A stretch of 64,000 nt of DNA from Microstegium vimineum. Its lineage: Eukaryota; Streptophyta; Magnoliopsida; Poales; Poaceae. The position numbers and the translations under genes were made by a program. Positions 12,047-25,500 of the stretch are shown here, piece after piece (within the stretch, counting starts at the first letter, position 1; every line of letters starts with the position of its first letter). The stretch is from NCBI GenBank assembly GCA_022036555.1, contig CM039132.1, positions 55,338,748 through 55,402,747 on the forward strand, in the 5' to 3' direction. The notes under the pieces are model-generated. The model was not told where the DNA came from, made no database searches, and saw only the letters and a list, made by a program, of their open reading frames with translations.

Positions 12047-12960
12047 AACCTCGCATTCCTTTACCAACCCCATCAACCTGCTGGAGCTCCACCTGTCAAC
12101 AAGTGGAGGGAATTTATGCAAGGACACCCTCCTGTTTTCTCTCATGCCAGTGATCCATTGGAGGCAGATGATTGGTTGCGAGCGGTGGAGAAGCAACTCA
12201 ACATCGCATAGTGCAATGACCAGGAGAAAGTGTTATATGCTTCTGGTCAACTTCAAGGTGCAGCTCAGACTTGGTGGGAACATACCAAGATGCTCGCCCC
12301 GGCAATGCTCCCGCTATCACCTGGGAAGAGTTTTCTCAGAACTTCAAGGCGTGCCACATTCTAGAGGGAATCATAGAGCTGAAGCAAGAAGAATTCAGGA
12401 ACCTTCGGTTGGGACAGATGTCAGTCAGCGAGTACCATGACAAGTTCTCGCAGCTAGCTCGCTATGCTCCCAATGAAGTAAGGGATGATGCTGATAAGCA
12501 GCGTCTCTTCTTAAAGGGGATCTACTATGAACTCCGGTTGCAGCTAAAGGTTAATACATACCCGAATTTCCAATCCCTGGTGAACCGTGCCATCGTCCTG
12601 GACAATGAACGCAGGGAGATGGACAAGAAGAGGAAACTTAGAGGACAAGCGTCTGGGAGTAACACTCGCCAGCGTCTCAACTATCCTCAGTAGGGTTACC
12701 AGCAGATGTACCAAGGCACATCCAACTTTGGGAACCGTAACCCGAACCAACAACGTCCACCATTCCAGCAGCAGGGTGGTTACTCAGGACCTCGTCAAGG
12801 CTCATCCAGCAGTACCCCAACAAAGACTAATGTTCCCAATACCCCCATCAAGTGTTTTGCTTGTGGTGAACCCGGACATCTCTCCTATAACTGCCCCAAG
12901 AAGCAAAACTCACCAAACCCTCCAAGTCAGAACAGCAACAACCAGGGAGGAAGGTACTAG
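12047..12960 (+). pseudogene. Gypsy-1 gag, C-terminal part with zinc knuckle
   Basis: After the solo LTR gag resumes with ...KWREFMQGHPP and DDWLRAVEKQLNIA, the Retrotrans_gag region, followed by YHDKFSQLARYAP and a CCHC knuckle CFACGEPGHLSYNC (about 12853-12894) that would bind element RNA. Breaks: TAG at 12209-12211, a frame change near 12295, TAG at 12691-12693 and TAG at 12958-12960 at the gag-pol junction. Gypsy-2 has glutamine at each TAG position. Gag and pol are in one frame here. Confidence 0.85.
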
Positions 12961-12981
12961 CCGCCCTCACATAATAGGAGC

Positions 12982-15900
12982 GTGAACCATGTGTCGGCAG
13001 AAGTAGATCAGGAAGCGCCTGATGTGATGATGGGTACGTTCCATGTCAAGTCCATCCCTGCTACTGTTCTTTTTGATTCTGGAGCATCACATTCTTTCAT
13101 ATCGCAAGCTTTTGTTAGAATGCACGGAATATCTTTGTTAGCAATGCAAAATCCTATAATCGTAAATTCACCGGGTGGGTTATGAGAACCAATTGTTATT
13201 GTCCATCGGTTACTGTTACCCTAAGGGGGGTAGACTTCAAAGCCCAGCTTACAGTTTTGAGGACCGCTGGGATCGATGTTATATTGGGTTTGGACTGGAT
13301 GAGAAAGCAAGATGCAGTGATCAAGTGTGATAAGAAGATAGTTGAATTGTCTACACCTACAGGGGATAGGATCAGTGTTGACGTGGTTATGCAACCTCCA
13401 CCGACAGCCGCCATCAATCAGCTTGAGGAGAATGACAACCCAGCAGAGCGCGTTGTTGATGAATTTCCAGATGTGTTCCCGGAAGATTTGCCAGGTATGC
13501 CTCCCGATCGTGACATTGAGTTTATAATTGAGTTATTACCTGGAACTTCACCTATAGCTAAAAGACCATATAGGATGGGAATAAAAGAATTAGAAGAACT
13601 TAAGAAACAAATTAAAGAGTTGTCGGATAAAGGTTTTATTCGTCCTAGCTCTTCACCTTGGGGTGCACCGGTTATCTTTGTTGACAAGAAAGATGGCAGT
13701 CAGAGGATGTGTGTTGATTATCGGTCACTCAATGAGGTAACTATCAAGAACAAGTATCCTTTGCCCAGAATCGATGATTTGTTTGATCAGTTGAAGGGTG
13801 CTTGTGTGTTCTCCAAGATTGATCTTCGGTCTGGTTATCATCAGTTGAAGATCCGTGCTTCAGATGTTCCCAAGACAACATTCACTACGAGGTATGAGTT
13901 GTATGAATATACGGTGATGTCATTCGGTCTTACCAATGCACCTGCATACTTCATCTATTTGATGAACAAGGTCTTTATGGAATATCTGGATAAGTTTGTG
14001 GTGGTATTCATTGATGATATTCTGATCTACTCCAAGAACGATGATGAACATGCTGAACACTTGAGATTGGTATTACAAAAGCTTAGAGAGCACCAGTTGT
14101 ATGCTAAAAGGAGTAGCTTGTGAATTTTGGTTGAAATAAGTTTCTTTTCTTGGCCATGTTGTGTCCAACAGAGGTATATCAGTTGATCCTAGTAAGGTGG
14201 AAGATGTACTGAATTGGAAACCCCCAACCAATGTCAGTGAGATTCGCAGTTTTCTTGGCTTAGCTGGATATTATAGAAGGTTCATTGAAGGATTCTCTAA
14301 GCTAGCTAAACCTATGACCGCATTGCTTGAGAAGGATGCCATGTTTGTTTGGTCAGAGAAGTGTTAGGCTAACTTTGAAGAATTGAAAAAAAGGTTGACT
14401 ACAGCTCCTGTGTTGACCTTGCCAGACTTGAGTCAGAAGTTCTCTATCTATTATGATGCCTCTCGTCTTGGTTTGGGTTGTGTGCTTATGCAAGAAGGAA
14501 GAGTTGTTGCGTATGCTTCGCGACAACTGAGGAAGCATGAGTTGAATTATCCGACTCATGATTTGGAATTAGCAGTTGTGGTTCATGCATTGAAGATATG
14601 GAGACATTATCTTATTGGTCATAAGTGTGACATCTACACCGACCATAAGAGCTTGAAATACATCTTTACTCAATCAGATTTGAATTTGAGGCAACGTCGT
14701 TGGTTGGAGCTGATCAAGGATTATGACTTAGATGTTCACTATCATCCTGGTAAAGCCAATGTTGTGGCCGATGCTCTTAGCGGGAAAAGTTATGCTAATG
14801 ATATTCGGACAAGACTGATGCCTGAAGAGTTGTGTGCTGAACTTGAGCATCTCAACTTGAGCATTGTTGCTAATGCTATGGAGATGGTAGTGGAGCCTAC
14901 ACTAGAGATGGAGATTCGTGAAGGTCAGTTGCAGGATAAGAATCTGCAGTTAATAGTTGGGAACATGAAGGAAGGAAGATCACCAGGTTTCCGGTTAGAT
15001 GATAATGGTATATTGTGGTATGGAAGGAGGATCTGCGTCCCCGACATCAAGTCTGTTCGACAGACGATTCTGCGAGAAGCTCATGAGTCAACCTACTCCA
15101 TACATCCTGGAAGCACTAAGATGTACTTAGATCTTAAAGAGAAATATTGGTGGGTTGGATTGAAACGTGACGTGGCAGAATACGTGGCAATATGTGATAC
15201 ATATCAGAGGGTTAAAGCAGAACATCAGAGACCTGCAGGACTGTTGCAAGCGATGAAGATACCTGAATGGAAGTGGGACGAAGTTGGTATGGATTTCATA
15301 GTGGGGTTACCGCTTACTCGGAAAGGTTATGACTCAATCTGGGTCATAGTGGATCGCTTGACTAAGGTAGCTCACTTCTTGCCAGTTCGAACCACTTATA
15401 TGGGAGCACAGTTAGCTGAGTTATATATGGAAAGGATAGTATGCCAGTATGGAGTTCCAAAGAAGATTATGTCAGATAGAGGAACCCAGTTCACTTTGCA
15501 CTTTTGGAAGAAGGTGCATGAGTCCCTTGGAACAGTGCTGAATTTTAGCTCAGCCTATCACCCTTAGACAGATGGACAGACAGAAAGAACAAATCAAGTG
15601 CTAGAAGATATGTTAAGAGCTTGTGCTTTGCAGTATGGTACAAGTTGGGACAAGAGTTTACCCTATGATGAATTCTCACATAACAACAGTTATCAGGAAA
15701 GTCTTAAGATGGCGTCGTTTGAAGCTTTGTATGGACAGAAGTGTAGTACTCCGTTGTTCTGGAATCAAACAGGAGAAACCCAAGTGTTTGGACCAGATGT
15801 TCTGAGAGATGCAAAAGAACAAGTCCGAGTAATTAGAGATAATCTGAAGATAGCACAGTCCCGACAGAAGAGTTATGCTGATAACCGAAGAAGAGATTTG

Positions 15901-16329
15901 TCTTTTGAGGTAGGTGACTATGTTTACCTGAAAGTGTCACCTATGAGAAGTGTGAAACGGTTCAACATGAAAGGAAAGTTAGCACCCAGATATATTGGTC
16001 CGTTCAAGATTCTTGAGAGACGTGGAGAAGTTGCTTATCGGTTAGAGTTACCAGAAAGTTTGTCAGGAGTTCACGATGTGTTTCATGTATCTCAGCTCAA
16101 GAAGTGTTTGCGAGTACCTGAAGAATAGTTACCGTGGGAGGAACTTATAGTTAAGGAAGATTTGACTTATGAGGAATACCCAGTTAAGGTTTTGGAAACA
16201 GCTGAAAGAATTACAAGGAGTAAGGTCATCAAGATGTGCAAGGTGCAGTGGAATCGACATACCGAGAAAGTGGCCACTTGGGAAAGAGAGGAAGATCTAA
16301 GAAAAACCTACCCTCAACTCTTTAAGTAA
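12982..16329 (+). pseudogene. Gypsy-1 pol: protease, RT, RNase H, integrase, chromodomain-like end
   Basis: Protease has the aspartyl motif FDSGASHSF (near 13074). Reverse transcriptase runs from about 13530 (PYRMGIKELEELKKQI) with the catalytic VVFIDDIL near 14005. RNase H follows (YYDASRLGLGCVL, TDHKSLKYI, about 14440-14660). Integrase shows D in WDEVGMDFIVGLP (about 15290), D in MSDRGTQF (about 15475) and the E of TDGQTERTNQ (about 15585). The tail has VSQLKKCL and KVQWNRH...WEREEDLR. Breaks: frame change near 13180; frame change and TAA near 14115-14139; TAG at 14365, 15565 and 16126. It ends at TAA 16327-16329, about 45 bases before the 3' LTR. Confidence 0.9.
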
Positions 16330-16359
16330 GTAAAATCTGGGAATCTCAGGTCAAGATTC

Positions 16360-16376
16360 TTTTAAGGGGGTAGATT
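16360..16376 (+). other. Polypurine tract of Gypsy-1
   Basis: TTTTAAGGGGGTAGATT directly precedes the 3' LTR. The AAGGGGG run is the likely second-strand primer. Gypsy-2 has the matching tract on its minus strand at 52077-52093. Confidence 0.75.
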
Positions 16377-19300
16377 TGTAACACCCTAAAATTTGAAATA
16401 GAAATTAGTTTTGAATTTAAATTAAATTTGATTTATTTTCAAGCAATTTGGTGATCATAGAATTAATTAAATAAAACTAAAATAAATACCAAATGCTAGG
16501 GTTCAACTTGTTTGTGCATCTCATGCTGTTGCATTTTCTTGTGTTGGTTGAATTTGCAAAACTCAAAAAGGATTTCAAAACCCTTTTGAAAATTCAATTT
16601 GGAAAATCATTTGCAAAAACAAAAAAAACATAAAAAGAAAAACCCTATCTCACCCTCCCCTCCCTCCTTTCGGCCTCAGGCCCAACCGAGTGGCCCAGCC
16701 GGCCTGCTCCCCTTTCCCCTCACCTTTCCCCGCTTGGGCCGGCCACCTCCCTCGCCTCGGCCCAGCTGCTTCGAAGGCCACTCGGCAGCGGCCTCTCCCC
16801 CCTCCTCCCTCTCGCTGACATGCCGGGCCCGCCCGTCAGCCCCATCCCCTACCTCGAGTCCGAGAAGAACTCTTCTCGTTGCGCCGAGCCGCAACGGCCT
16901 CCGCGAGATCCTCGCGCGCGTCGTCTCCGCATAGGATTCTCTGCACCCGGCCCCTTTAAATAGCACCGACCCCTCACCACCTCTTCCCATCGCATCGCCT
17001 CGCCTCGCATCGCGTCCGCCGCCGAGCCGAAGCTCCGCGCCGTGTTCCTGCCGCCGTAAGCACCTCTCCGAGCCTCGCTTTGTCTTCGCGTGACCGCGGA
17101 ACGCCTTCCCTTCCCCTTTTCTCCCTCTTTTGTGCTTTGGTTGACCGCGCCGCCGTGTGCAGGGCAGCCGCCGCCGCTGTTCACCATCGCCAGCCGTCCT
17201 CACTCGTCCCCGAGCCCCACCAAGCACCCTAGTGAGTTCGCCTCTTCTTCCTCTTTCTCCCGGTACTCCCGGATTTGAAAACCAGGCACCAGCGCCCCCG
17301 ATTGACCTACGCCGGTGAGCTTCGCCTCTGCCCGGCCATGGCCGCCGCCATGCGCCGCTCTGCTCCGACAGGAGCACCGCCCTCTCCCTCCCCCTTCTAA
17401 TCCAGTCCATCCAGATTGGATCGGACGGATCCTATTGATCCACACCCCTTCGCGTGGCACATTTGCTAAAGAGTCCCTGAACTCTCTGACTCTCAACCCG
17501 CAGTCCTATGGCGTCTTCCAGCTATACGCTTTCCCCTCTGGAAAACGTATTCCTTTTTAGATATGTTTTATTTCGAAATTAAAAGAAAATCCCTATTTAC
17601 AGATTTGCCATTGATCTTTAAATGCTTATAATTTGCTCGTTTTTAATCCAAATCGATCCGTTTAAGTTGCGTTAGATTCGTAGTTTTATGCTCTATCCAG
17701 TAGTATATATTTCTTCTATGTTAATTAATTTTGAAAATAAAAGTTAGATTAATTCTTTTAATGCTTTAATCTTGCTCTTTAAAATCTTGTTTAATCTATA
17801 GTTTATTCGTTTTAGATCCGTTTAGCGTGATTTTCGCGTCTTTGTGATCGTAGTATAATATAGATCTATTTTATAACCTTTTCATAAACCTCTTTATTAT
17901 GTATGGTGTATTATTCTAATTATATCTTTGTTGCTTCGTGTATGATTGTTTGGATGATTGTGTGGTGATGTTGATCGAGTACAGCCGGTGAGATCTTCGG
18001 TGAGCAAGAGTTCTTTGCAGCAAATCAGGACCACCGGGAGCTTTGTGATCAAGGCAAGTTTAACATGGGATCATCCTTGTTAGCTATTCACCCTAATTCA
18101 CCTAGTCATATTGCATGTGTCTAAATTGATTCCTATTTAGATCTTTACCATAGCTTGTTACCGTGTACCTTGTCACCATGGGTTTTCATGCATATGGGTA
18201 GCTCTGCTATGCTTTACATGATGAATATTGATTAATGATATATGCAACAATGAGATAAAATTGGTTTTTACAGCAACATGGAATAGGACCCCACTGTAGG
18301 GCAAAAGCTGGGATTTAAATGCAACCATGAGTGCTATAATGGCTCTGGCTTTAGTTAAGTATGAAGTTTGGACTAACATGCTTGTGGTTCGTGAAAGGCA
18401 CCTTTGCCGAGCTGGTTATGGGTATAGCTTGTATGGGGACCGCTACGGGTGGTACCATCGGGGAGTCCCATATTCCCCTTTGCATTGGGTCTGTAGGGTC
18501 CGCTACATGTTAGAAAGGGCTTTTGAAAGACTTCATAGTGTTCCCTGCCCGCTCACCTTGGCAGTGATATGGGAGTTATAAACCCGGGCATATGGGCTAC
18601 ACGGCTTGTGGGTAAAGTGTATAACCTCTGCAGAGTGTAAATCTATCATGATAGCCGTGCTCACGGTCACGAGCGGCCTGGAAAACTCACAGTGTAGATG
18701 ATCATGTTGTTTAATTGTTAATGATGAGCATTAATCTTATCATGTGGTTATTAATTGGGTTATGCATAACTAAAGCTAAGTGTTGGTAAAACTTGACCAA
18801 GTTAAAAGCAACTGCAGTTCAGACAATGTCAGCCTTTTGAGCTCACCCTTGCTTTCTCAACCTCATCAGATGGCTATGAAGACTACCGTGAGGAGTACTA
18901 GGCTAGTGGTCAACCAGTCGACGTTCCCTGTGAAGTGGAGCTTCATTGCGAGAGTTATCTTTATTTCCGCTGTTATGTTTAAGAATATTATTCGTTCTCT
19001 AATAAGCACTCAGTGATGGTACTATTTAAAGGTGTTGACACAAAAAGCGTTAGGATCTGCGAACACCTCGGGCTTATACCCAAGTTCGATATCCAAGGTG
19101 TGCCAGTCGATTTGACCAGTTAATCGACAAGTACGATAATTAGAACAAGATCTGAATAGGACAACGGCGATACGCCCGGATGCCAAGACTCAGACTTGAT
19201 CAGGATAACTAGAGCGGAGCTGAACGAGACAACAACAATACGCCCGGATGTCAAAGCTCAGAGGTACTCCCACGCGGAACTTACAAGGGTTTGACGGAGA

Positions 19301-20154
19301 TCAAGGTGATGCAGCCCGTCGAAACTTGAAGAACTCGTAAATAGACTAGACTAATGCAAAAAGGGTAAATTGCAGTATAAGTAGAATAAGAGTAAATTGA
19401 TTTGATTGGATTGATATCTTTACACGCAGCCCTTGGGCACATATTTATACTCCCGCATGGAGAGTTGTACAGAGACACGACTCGTACCTTCCCTAAACAA
19501 AACTCCTACTTTAAAGGAAATAACTGACTCGCGCAGGAGTCAGATCCAAATAACAATATTATTTTCCTAAATAAACACTCCTATTTTAAAGGAAAACAAA
19601 CGATTCGTGCAAGAGTCGAACTCAAACTACTATAACAATACTGGTATAAAATCACCAGTTTCCTTATGTCTTTTCTTCGATGAAAACTTTCCATCGGCAC
19701 ACTCCTTCAATCCGCAACTTCCTTCTTCCACCATTGGCAATCCACTGCTGACGTCAACCGCCACATCACCCTGTACCCATCGGCACTCCATGCCCATCGG
19801 CATCATCTCCTCATCAGCAATTGGCATCAGCAACATCTTCTCATCGGCAATCGGCATTAGCAACATCGTAGTCCTGGTGACTTGACTTCACCAATTAAAC
19901 CTTATCGGCAAGAACTACCCAGCTTCCATCGGCAACAAACTTATCCTTCTCACAGCTTACTTTCATCGGTAATATTGACCTATGACTTCCCGATACCGAT
20001 GGAAAACGGCTGCCGATCGACACAAGTCTTAGCCCATCCGACACGTGCCGAAAAACGGTGTCAACAAAAGGTTTGTCGGCTTATGTGTGTGATTAATCTT
20101 TGGGCACACAAGAGTTATTCGCACTCAATTTTATTCTTAAAATTGGGTGTGACA
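16377..20154 (+). repeat. 3' LTR of Gypsy-1, enlarged by a solo LTR
   Basis: Starts TGTAACACCC, ends GGGTGTGACA. Without the 1034-base insertion it is about 2.74 kb, close to the 5' LTR. The two LTRs differ by many substitutions and small indels, indicating an old insertion. The right edge meets AGGAATCGGGAGG, which in U1/U2 is internal to the unit. Confidence 0.88.
19033..20066. mobile_element. Solo LTR, TGTTGACAC family (Tat-Gypsy type)
   Basis: Begins TGTTGACAC and ends GTGTCAACA, a perfect short terminal inverted repeat, and is flanked on both sides by AAAGG (19028-19032 and 20067-20071), a clean 5-base target duplication. The 5' LTR of Gypsy-1 has the uninterrupted site. CATCGGCA-like motifs are repeated in its second half. 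A related copy at 22291 serves as the 3' LTR of the Tat-like Gypsy, which gives the family assignment. Confidence 0.85.
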
Positions 20155-21668
20155 AGGAATCGGGAGGCCCGGTCTTACTTACGCGAAAATGCTGAGGGCG
20201 GTAGTTAATGCATACTTGTACGGAGTCTATACGTGGCAGAAGGTCTTCGGTCTTCAATTTGCTTATGGGATAGTATGCGGTAACCGTAAAAATGAGAGGT
20301 GGTGTATGAGTCTATACGTCGCAAGTCGCGCATTTTTTCGCGTAAAATTTGCGAACGCGCTCCGCCGGGGATTCAAAACAGAGACCTCACCCTCGCGCGG
20401 TACCTCCTCTAGCACTCCACCCATGACTCACTTGTGTCTAGATTCGTTAGTACTTCTTCATATTCTATACTAAACTGAGTGTAAATTGATTGTTTGAGCC
20501 ACTAAACGAATTCAAATGAAAAAGTTGTGAACTACAAAGTTTCATAACTTTTCGAGATCTACAACTTTCATGTAGCAAGTTTTTTCATCCGAGGCCGTTT
20601 ACAAAAATTTGAATTTCAAATTTGACACATTCAAACGTATTTTCGATGACAAGATGATTTTAAATGAAACAGTTGTGAACCACAAAGTTTCATAACTTTT
20701 CGAGATCTACAACTTTCATGTACAAAGTTTTTCCATCAGAGGTCGTTTACAAAAATCAAAAAAGTCAACTCTACACGTATATCAGTGCCGATTCCAGCCA
20801 CGAACCGACACTGAAGCTCCTCATCACTGCCGGTTCGTGGCTGGAACCGGCAGTGAAAGTGGCCATGATATCACTGCCGGTTCCAGCCACGAACCGGCAG
20901 TGATGAGGAGCTTCAGTGCCGGTTCGTGGCTGGAACCGGCACTGATATACCTGTAGAGTTGACTTTTTTGATTTCTGTAAATGACCTCTGATGGAAAAAC
21001 ATTGTACATGAAAGTTGTAGATCTCAAAAAGTTATGAAACTTTGTAGTTCGCAACTTTTTCATTTGAAATGGTTTAGTGGCCAAAAAATGCATTCCAATG
21101 TGTCAAATTTGAAATTCAAATTTTTGCAAACGACCTCGGATGAAAATACTTGCTACATGAAAGTTGTAGATCTCGAAAAGTTATGAAACTTTGTAGTTCA
21201 CAACTTTTTCATTTGAATTCGTTTAGTGGCTCAAACAATCAATTTACAAATCTGATTTTTCAAATTATGAACCGACACTGATGAGGACCTTCACTGCGGT
21301 TCGTGGCTGGAACTGGCAGTGAAGATTCATCACTGCCGGTTTTGCCAGACCCGACAGTGATAGGCCGGCAGTGATGTTGAAATCTGTAGTAGTGTAACAG
21401 TCGTCATTGTTTATCTAATAATCATTTTTTGTGCATAGTTTATCTAATGTCATTACTTCACCACCCACCCCAAACTCTCGATTTCTCCAACCATGCATAT
21501 GATATTATTGACTACTTGTTTTGACTGTAGGGTGCCGTCATTGTTTATCTAATATCATTACTTCATGCTACGACCAAGCTGTCCTTGTTGCCAAACTTGA
21601 TATGGATTTCTGCACCACCCACGCCAGTCCATCAAGATCCAACCATAAGAAATGAAATGGGAAGACGT
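20155..21668. repeat. Tandem unit U3, left part missing
   Basis: Picks up at AGGAATCGGGAGG, about 700 bases into the unit, and continues through the tRNA-like segment, the palindrome (about 20480-21230), a CACTA right end (GTAGTAGTG ending 21394) and the tail AAATGGGAAGACGT. The last five bases, GACGT (21664-21668), are the left target duplication of Copia element B. Confidence 0.8.
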
Positions 21669-22290
21669 TGAAAGGATCAAGATTCCCAAGAGGGGGGTGA
21701 ATTGGGCTTGTTTTAAATTTCTAAAGCAAATATGAAAGCCTATCAAATGCCAATCACCCCCTAGTGCCTACCGTCCGTGTGTCGTAGCTAGAAAGCGGTA
21801 GCAGTTCATGGAATTTAAGAACAATCTAAGCAATTCTAGTAGGAAAGATAAGAAAAAGACGGAATGTAATGCGGAAATATAAAGAGCTAGGGAAAAGAGA
21901 TTCTCAGTGACACAGCGATGTTTTCCCGAGGTATCGAGGTGTCGACACATCCCCTAGTCCTCGTTGGAGCACCTCGCAAGGTATCGCTCCCCCTCTATCC
22001 GCGCAAGGATAGAGTGCTCTCTACGGGCTGATTCTTTGCCACTCCGGCTCGGTGAATCGCCCACAACCGATCACAGAAGCTTGGAGAAGAGCCGCCGACA
22101 ATCTTCCGGCGATCACTTCCTCCGAACACCACCAAACCGTCTAGGTGCTGTCGAACACCAAGAGTAACAAGCACAAGATCTTCACTTGACCAACTCAAGG
22201 CTAGGAAGGTGGATGGATGCACACAAGTCACTCCTAATCACTCTAGGAGGGAAGAACAAGATGAACTCTCTCTAATCTCTCCCTCACTAG
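21669..22290 (-). repeat. 3' LTR of Copia B, first segment
   Basis: Matches 36511-37132 with scattered substitutions. It stops at CCCTCACTAG where the TGTTGACAC LTR begins. The 5' LTR continues GCACTTGGCTCTCC at this point, which fixes the insertion site. Confidence 0.88.
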
Positions 22291-23287
22291 TGTTGACACA
22301 AAAAGCGTTAGGATCTGCGAACACCTTGGGCTTATACCCGAAATTCGATATCAAAGGTGTGTCAGTCGATTTGACCAGTTAATCGACAAGGACGATAACT
22401 AGAACAAGATCTGAACAGGACAACGGCGATACGCCCAGATGCCAAGACTCAGACTTGATCAGGATAACTAGAGCAGAGCTGAACGAGACAACAGCGATGC
22501 GCCTGGATGTCAAAGCTCAGGGGTTTACTCCCACGCGGAACATACAAGGATTTGACGGAGATCAAGGTGATGCAGCCCTTCAAAGCTTGAAGAACTCGTA
22601 GATAAACTAAGACTAATGCAAAAAAGGGTAAATTGCAGTAAAAGTAAATAAGGTAAATTGATTTGATTTGATTGGATCTATTTTTTACACGCAGCCCTTG
22701 GGCAATTTTATACTCCCGCAGGGAAAGAGTTGTACAAAGACATGACCTCGACCTTCCCTAAAACAAACTCCTACTTTTAAAGGAAATAACTGACTCACGC
22801 GGAGTTGGACCAATAAACATATTATTTTCCTAAACAAAACCCCTATTTTTAAAGGAAAACAAACGACTCATGCAAGAGTCGGACTAAAACTACTAAACAA
22901 TACTGGTATAAATCATCATTTCCTTATGTCTTTGCTTCGATGAACTTTCCATCGGCAGACTCCTTCAATCCGCGACTTCCTTCTTTCGCCCTGGCAATCT
23001 CCTGCTGACGTCAACTGCCACGTCCCCTGTACTCATCGCACTCCATGCTCATCAGCATCATCTCCTCATCGGCAATCGGCATCGGCAACATTGCAGTTCT
23101 GGTGACTTGACTTCACCAATTAACCTTCATCGACAAGAATCATTAGCTTTCATCGGCAGAAACTTACCCTCCTTACAGCGCACTCCCATCGGTGAATTTT
23201 ACCGATGACTTCCTGATGCCGATAGAAAAGGGCCACGATCCACTAAGTCTTAGCTCATTTGACACGTGCCAAAAATGGTGTTGGACA
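22291..23287 (-). repeat. 3' LTR of the Tat-like Gypsy
   Basis: Aligns along its length with the solo LTR at 19033-20066, starting TGTTGACACAAAAAGCG. It ends GGTGTTGGACA where the solo copy has GGTGTCAACA. Small indels and homopolymer differences build up after about 22700. Confidence 0.8.
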
Positions 23288-23305
23288 CATGCCCCCCAAA
23301 TTTTC
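23288..23305 (-). other. Polypurine tract of the Tat-like Gypsy
   Basis: The minus strand reads GAAAATTTGGGGGGCATG directly before the LTR. The G run next to the LTR gives the element's orientation as minus. Confidence 0.65.
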
Positions 23306-24920
23306 GGGTGTAGAATATTTTACGCGCCGAAATTTTGCTCACTGTATCTTTCCCTTTCCCGGGAGATAACTGCACAACTCCTCGATCCCCCGCAGAACCG
23401 CAATTTATTAATAAAATCCCTCGATCATAGCGCAAACTGTTGAGATCTGTTCACATTTCCATTGTTTATTTCGAAATCCACCATGGCCCTTCCATATTCC
23501 TTACGTACGAGCAGAAACCCCAAAGAATACCCCTGCCCTAGGTTTATAAAAGTTTCCAAGGTCCAATTACTTTTTACCCTGGGCCTTCTTTCATTTTTCC
23601 CTGCTCGTCTTCAACCCTCGGCGGCGACTCCGAAAACAGCTCCTCGAGCTCAAGCAACAAACCCTTCTTCAAGCCGAGTACAATCCGCAAGAACTCTTCC
23701 AACCCAATGGCGATCCACTTCGACTCCCCAGGATAAATTTGTTCTCTCTTTACCTCTTCTTCTGCAAGTTCCTTTCCGTACTACTTTATAATTCCTCTTT
23801 TCCCTCTTTCTCTTTGATTTTTTCCGAACCCTTAGGAAACTATACAACAAAGTAGTAATCCCAATCGAGCAATCCAGTTTCAACTGCCTAGGTCCAATGG
23901 GCAATCCTGACCCCCTCAATCTGATTAACAAAGGAAGCCAACCGCATCCCCTTCAAATCTGAATGCTTTAACTTAGGGTTATGGAAGGATTCCTTCCGTT
24001 CATGGCCCAAACCAACTAGGGGTGTAAGAACTGGTACCTTAGGGTAATCAGAACACAACAGGGTTTTATTGGGCAGAGCGTAGTTTGGACCAATGCATCA
24101 GACTCTCCATTGCCGACAGGAGAAGAATGAAAACTTTATGAAGCAGCCTCCTACTTCTGGGCCGACACAAGAATGCCTTTTTATTCAGACATGGACCTCC
24201 ACCCCCCCTCTTGTCGATGTACATATGCTAACTGGTCTTGACGTCTTTCTGTCGATGTTCTCAGCCTTGTTCCATCGGAAAGCTAGAGTATAAAGTGAAC
24301 ACACGGAAACTTTGGTGGCTGGGACCCGGGTATATCCAGGAATACCAGAAGACTAGATCGGTAGGTAAAGGGGAGCATGCCATTTTTTCTGAACATGTGG
24401 TTAGAAAATTCATCTTCTGCGGTAGGCAGTCAGACCTATCTTTTGCATCTTCCAGCAGCGGAACTCCTTGCCGATGGAACAAGACTCCCTCTCGGCCGAT
24501 ATCTTCTTGGATCGGTTTTACCCCCCCTGCATCAAGTGTCCAAGAAGCTGTTGCTAGGTGAGCCCCGGCAACCTTGGGGTCCCTGGTGGTTCAAAAACAT
24601 GTGGTTAAAATGCACACATGAGAAGGTTCTTCAGTTTGACCTATTTAACCAGCAATTTCAAGGGCATATCAGAAGATTACAAAAAATGGGGATGATGAAT
24701 CGGCAACTGTCCCCCACTCAATTTCGGCGAGGCCATCATAGTGCTGCCAGGGGACCGATGCAGATGCAGCCAGTTCGGCAGATTCTTCCAAAAATTTTAC
24801 AAGGAATCCCTGCTGCAGAACGGCTTTGGTGGCCCTTTATCGACGAAACAACCCATTCCCCTTGCTTTTTAACCTTCCAATGGGAATGTGCCTCAGAATG
24901 AAGTAATCATGGAGGCCATC
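23306..24920. other. Tat element spacer between 3' LTR and antisense ORF; no clear gene
   Basis: Low-quality sequence with CATCGG/CGATGG-type words like those in the LTR. Plus-strand ORFs 23462-23791 and 24377-24901 exist, but I cannot tie them to a family. They may be the N-terminal part of the antisense ORF, broken by sequence errors. Confidence 0.4.
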
Positions 24921-24921
24921 A

Positions 24922-25500
24922 TTGTTCCCCGAGCCTTCCATAAACATCTTCGGAACTGGGAAGAATGCTCCTCCATCCTTTGAATTCTATTACCCATCAG
25001 TAGCGGCGAGAAAACTAGCATTTGGTCAACTACCGATCAAAGCTCTGCTATGTCAAAGTTGTAAAACCAAGACAAGTCATCTCCAGTGCCAGGACGGAAC
25101 AAAGTCGTCAATTACCCCCCCGATCCGAAGTAGACATTATCTTCCCCCGGGGGCCCAAATTTCATCAGAAGGTACAATTTTGGGGGCAAAAAAGGAGACA
25201 TCAATTTTTGCCAAGTCATCACACCACATCGGCATTTGATTGCGCCGACTATGCCATTCCCTGTACTGAAATTTTTTTTTCCCAATGCTTTCTTATTTTT
25301 TATTCTTAGGATTTGACCTTCTTTTGCCCCAAAAGGTTGATGACCGGCCAAAAACAACAAAAGGGCAACCCTTCCGTGCCGAGTGATGAGCCCAAAATAG
25401 TCTGGCAGTAAAGTCCACCCCTTGCCTTCATCCTCAAGGGCACCTAAGGTCACTCTAACCCCAAGGAAAAAGCCAACAAAAACCACTGCCACTCCATCGG
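24922..25500 (+). pseudogene. Antisense extra ORF of the Tat-like Gypsy (fragmented)
   Basis: Two overlapping plus-strand frames give PSFEFYYPSVAARKLAFGQ and then IKPRQVISS-like, FPRGPKFHQKVQFWG and FDCADYAIPCTE. This resembles, from memory of the family, plant 'putative gypsy-type transposon' (Transposase_28/plant-mobile-domain-like) proteins, and is followed by a Lys/Pro-rich stretch (TPRKKPTKTTATPSAPSP). The reading frame shifts repeatedly, in keeping with indel errors. It runs opposite to pol and sits between integrase and the 3' LTR. Its function is unknown. Confidence 0.45.

Larger units (their letters stand above)
6209..20154 (+). mobile_element. Gypsy-1: chromovirus-like Ty3/Gypsy element with nested insertions
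   Basis: Both LTRs begin TGTAACACCC and end GGGTGTGACA. The internal order is primer-binding site, an extra ORF, gag with one CCHC knuckle, protease, reverse transcriptase, RNase H, integrase and a chromodomain-like tail, the Ty3/Gypsy order. The C-terminal WEREEDLR motif suggests the plant chromovirus group (Tekay/Del-like). Two solo LTRs are inserted: 10822 to about 12046 in gag and 19033-20066 in the 3' LTR. The left flank is CACCA and the right flank AGGAA, so there is no target duplication. Many premature stops make it non-autonomous. Confidence 0.9.
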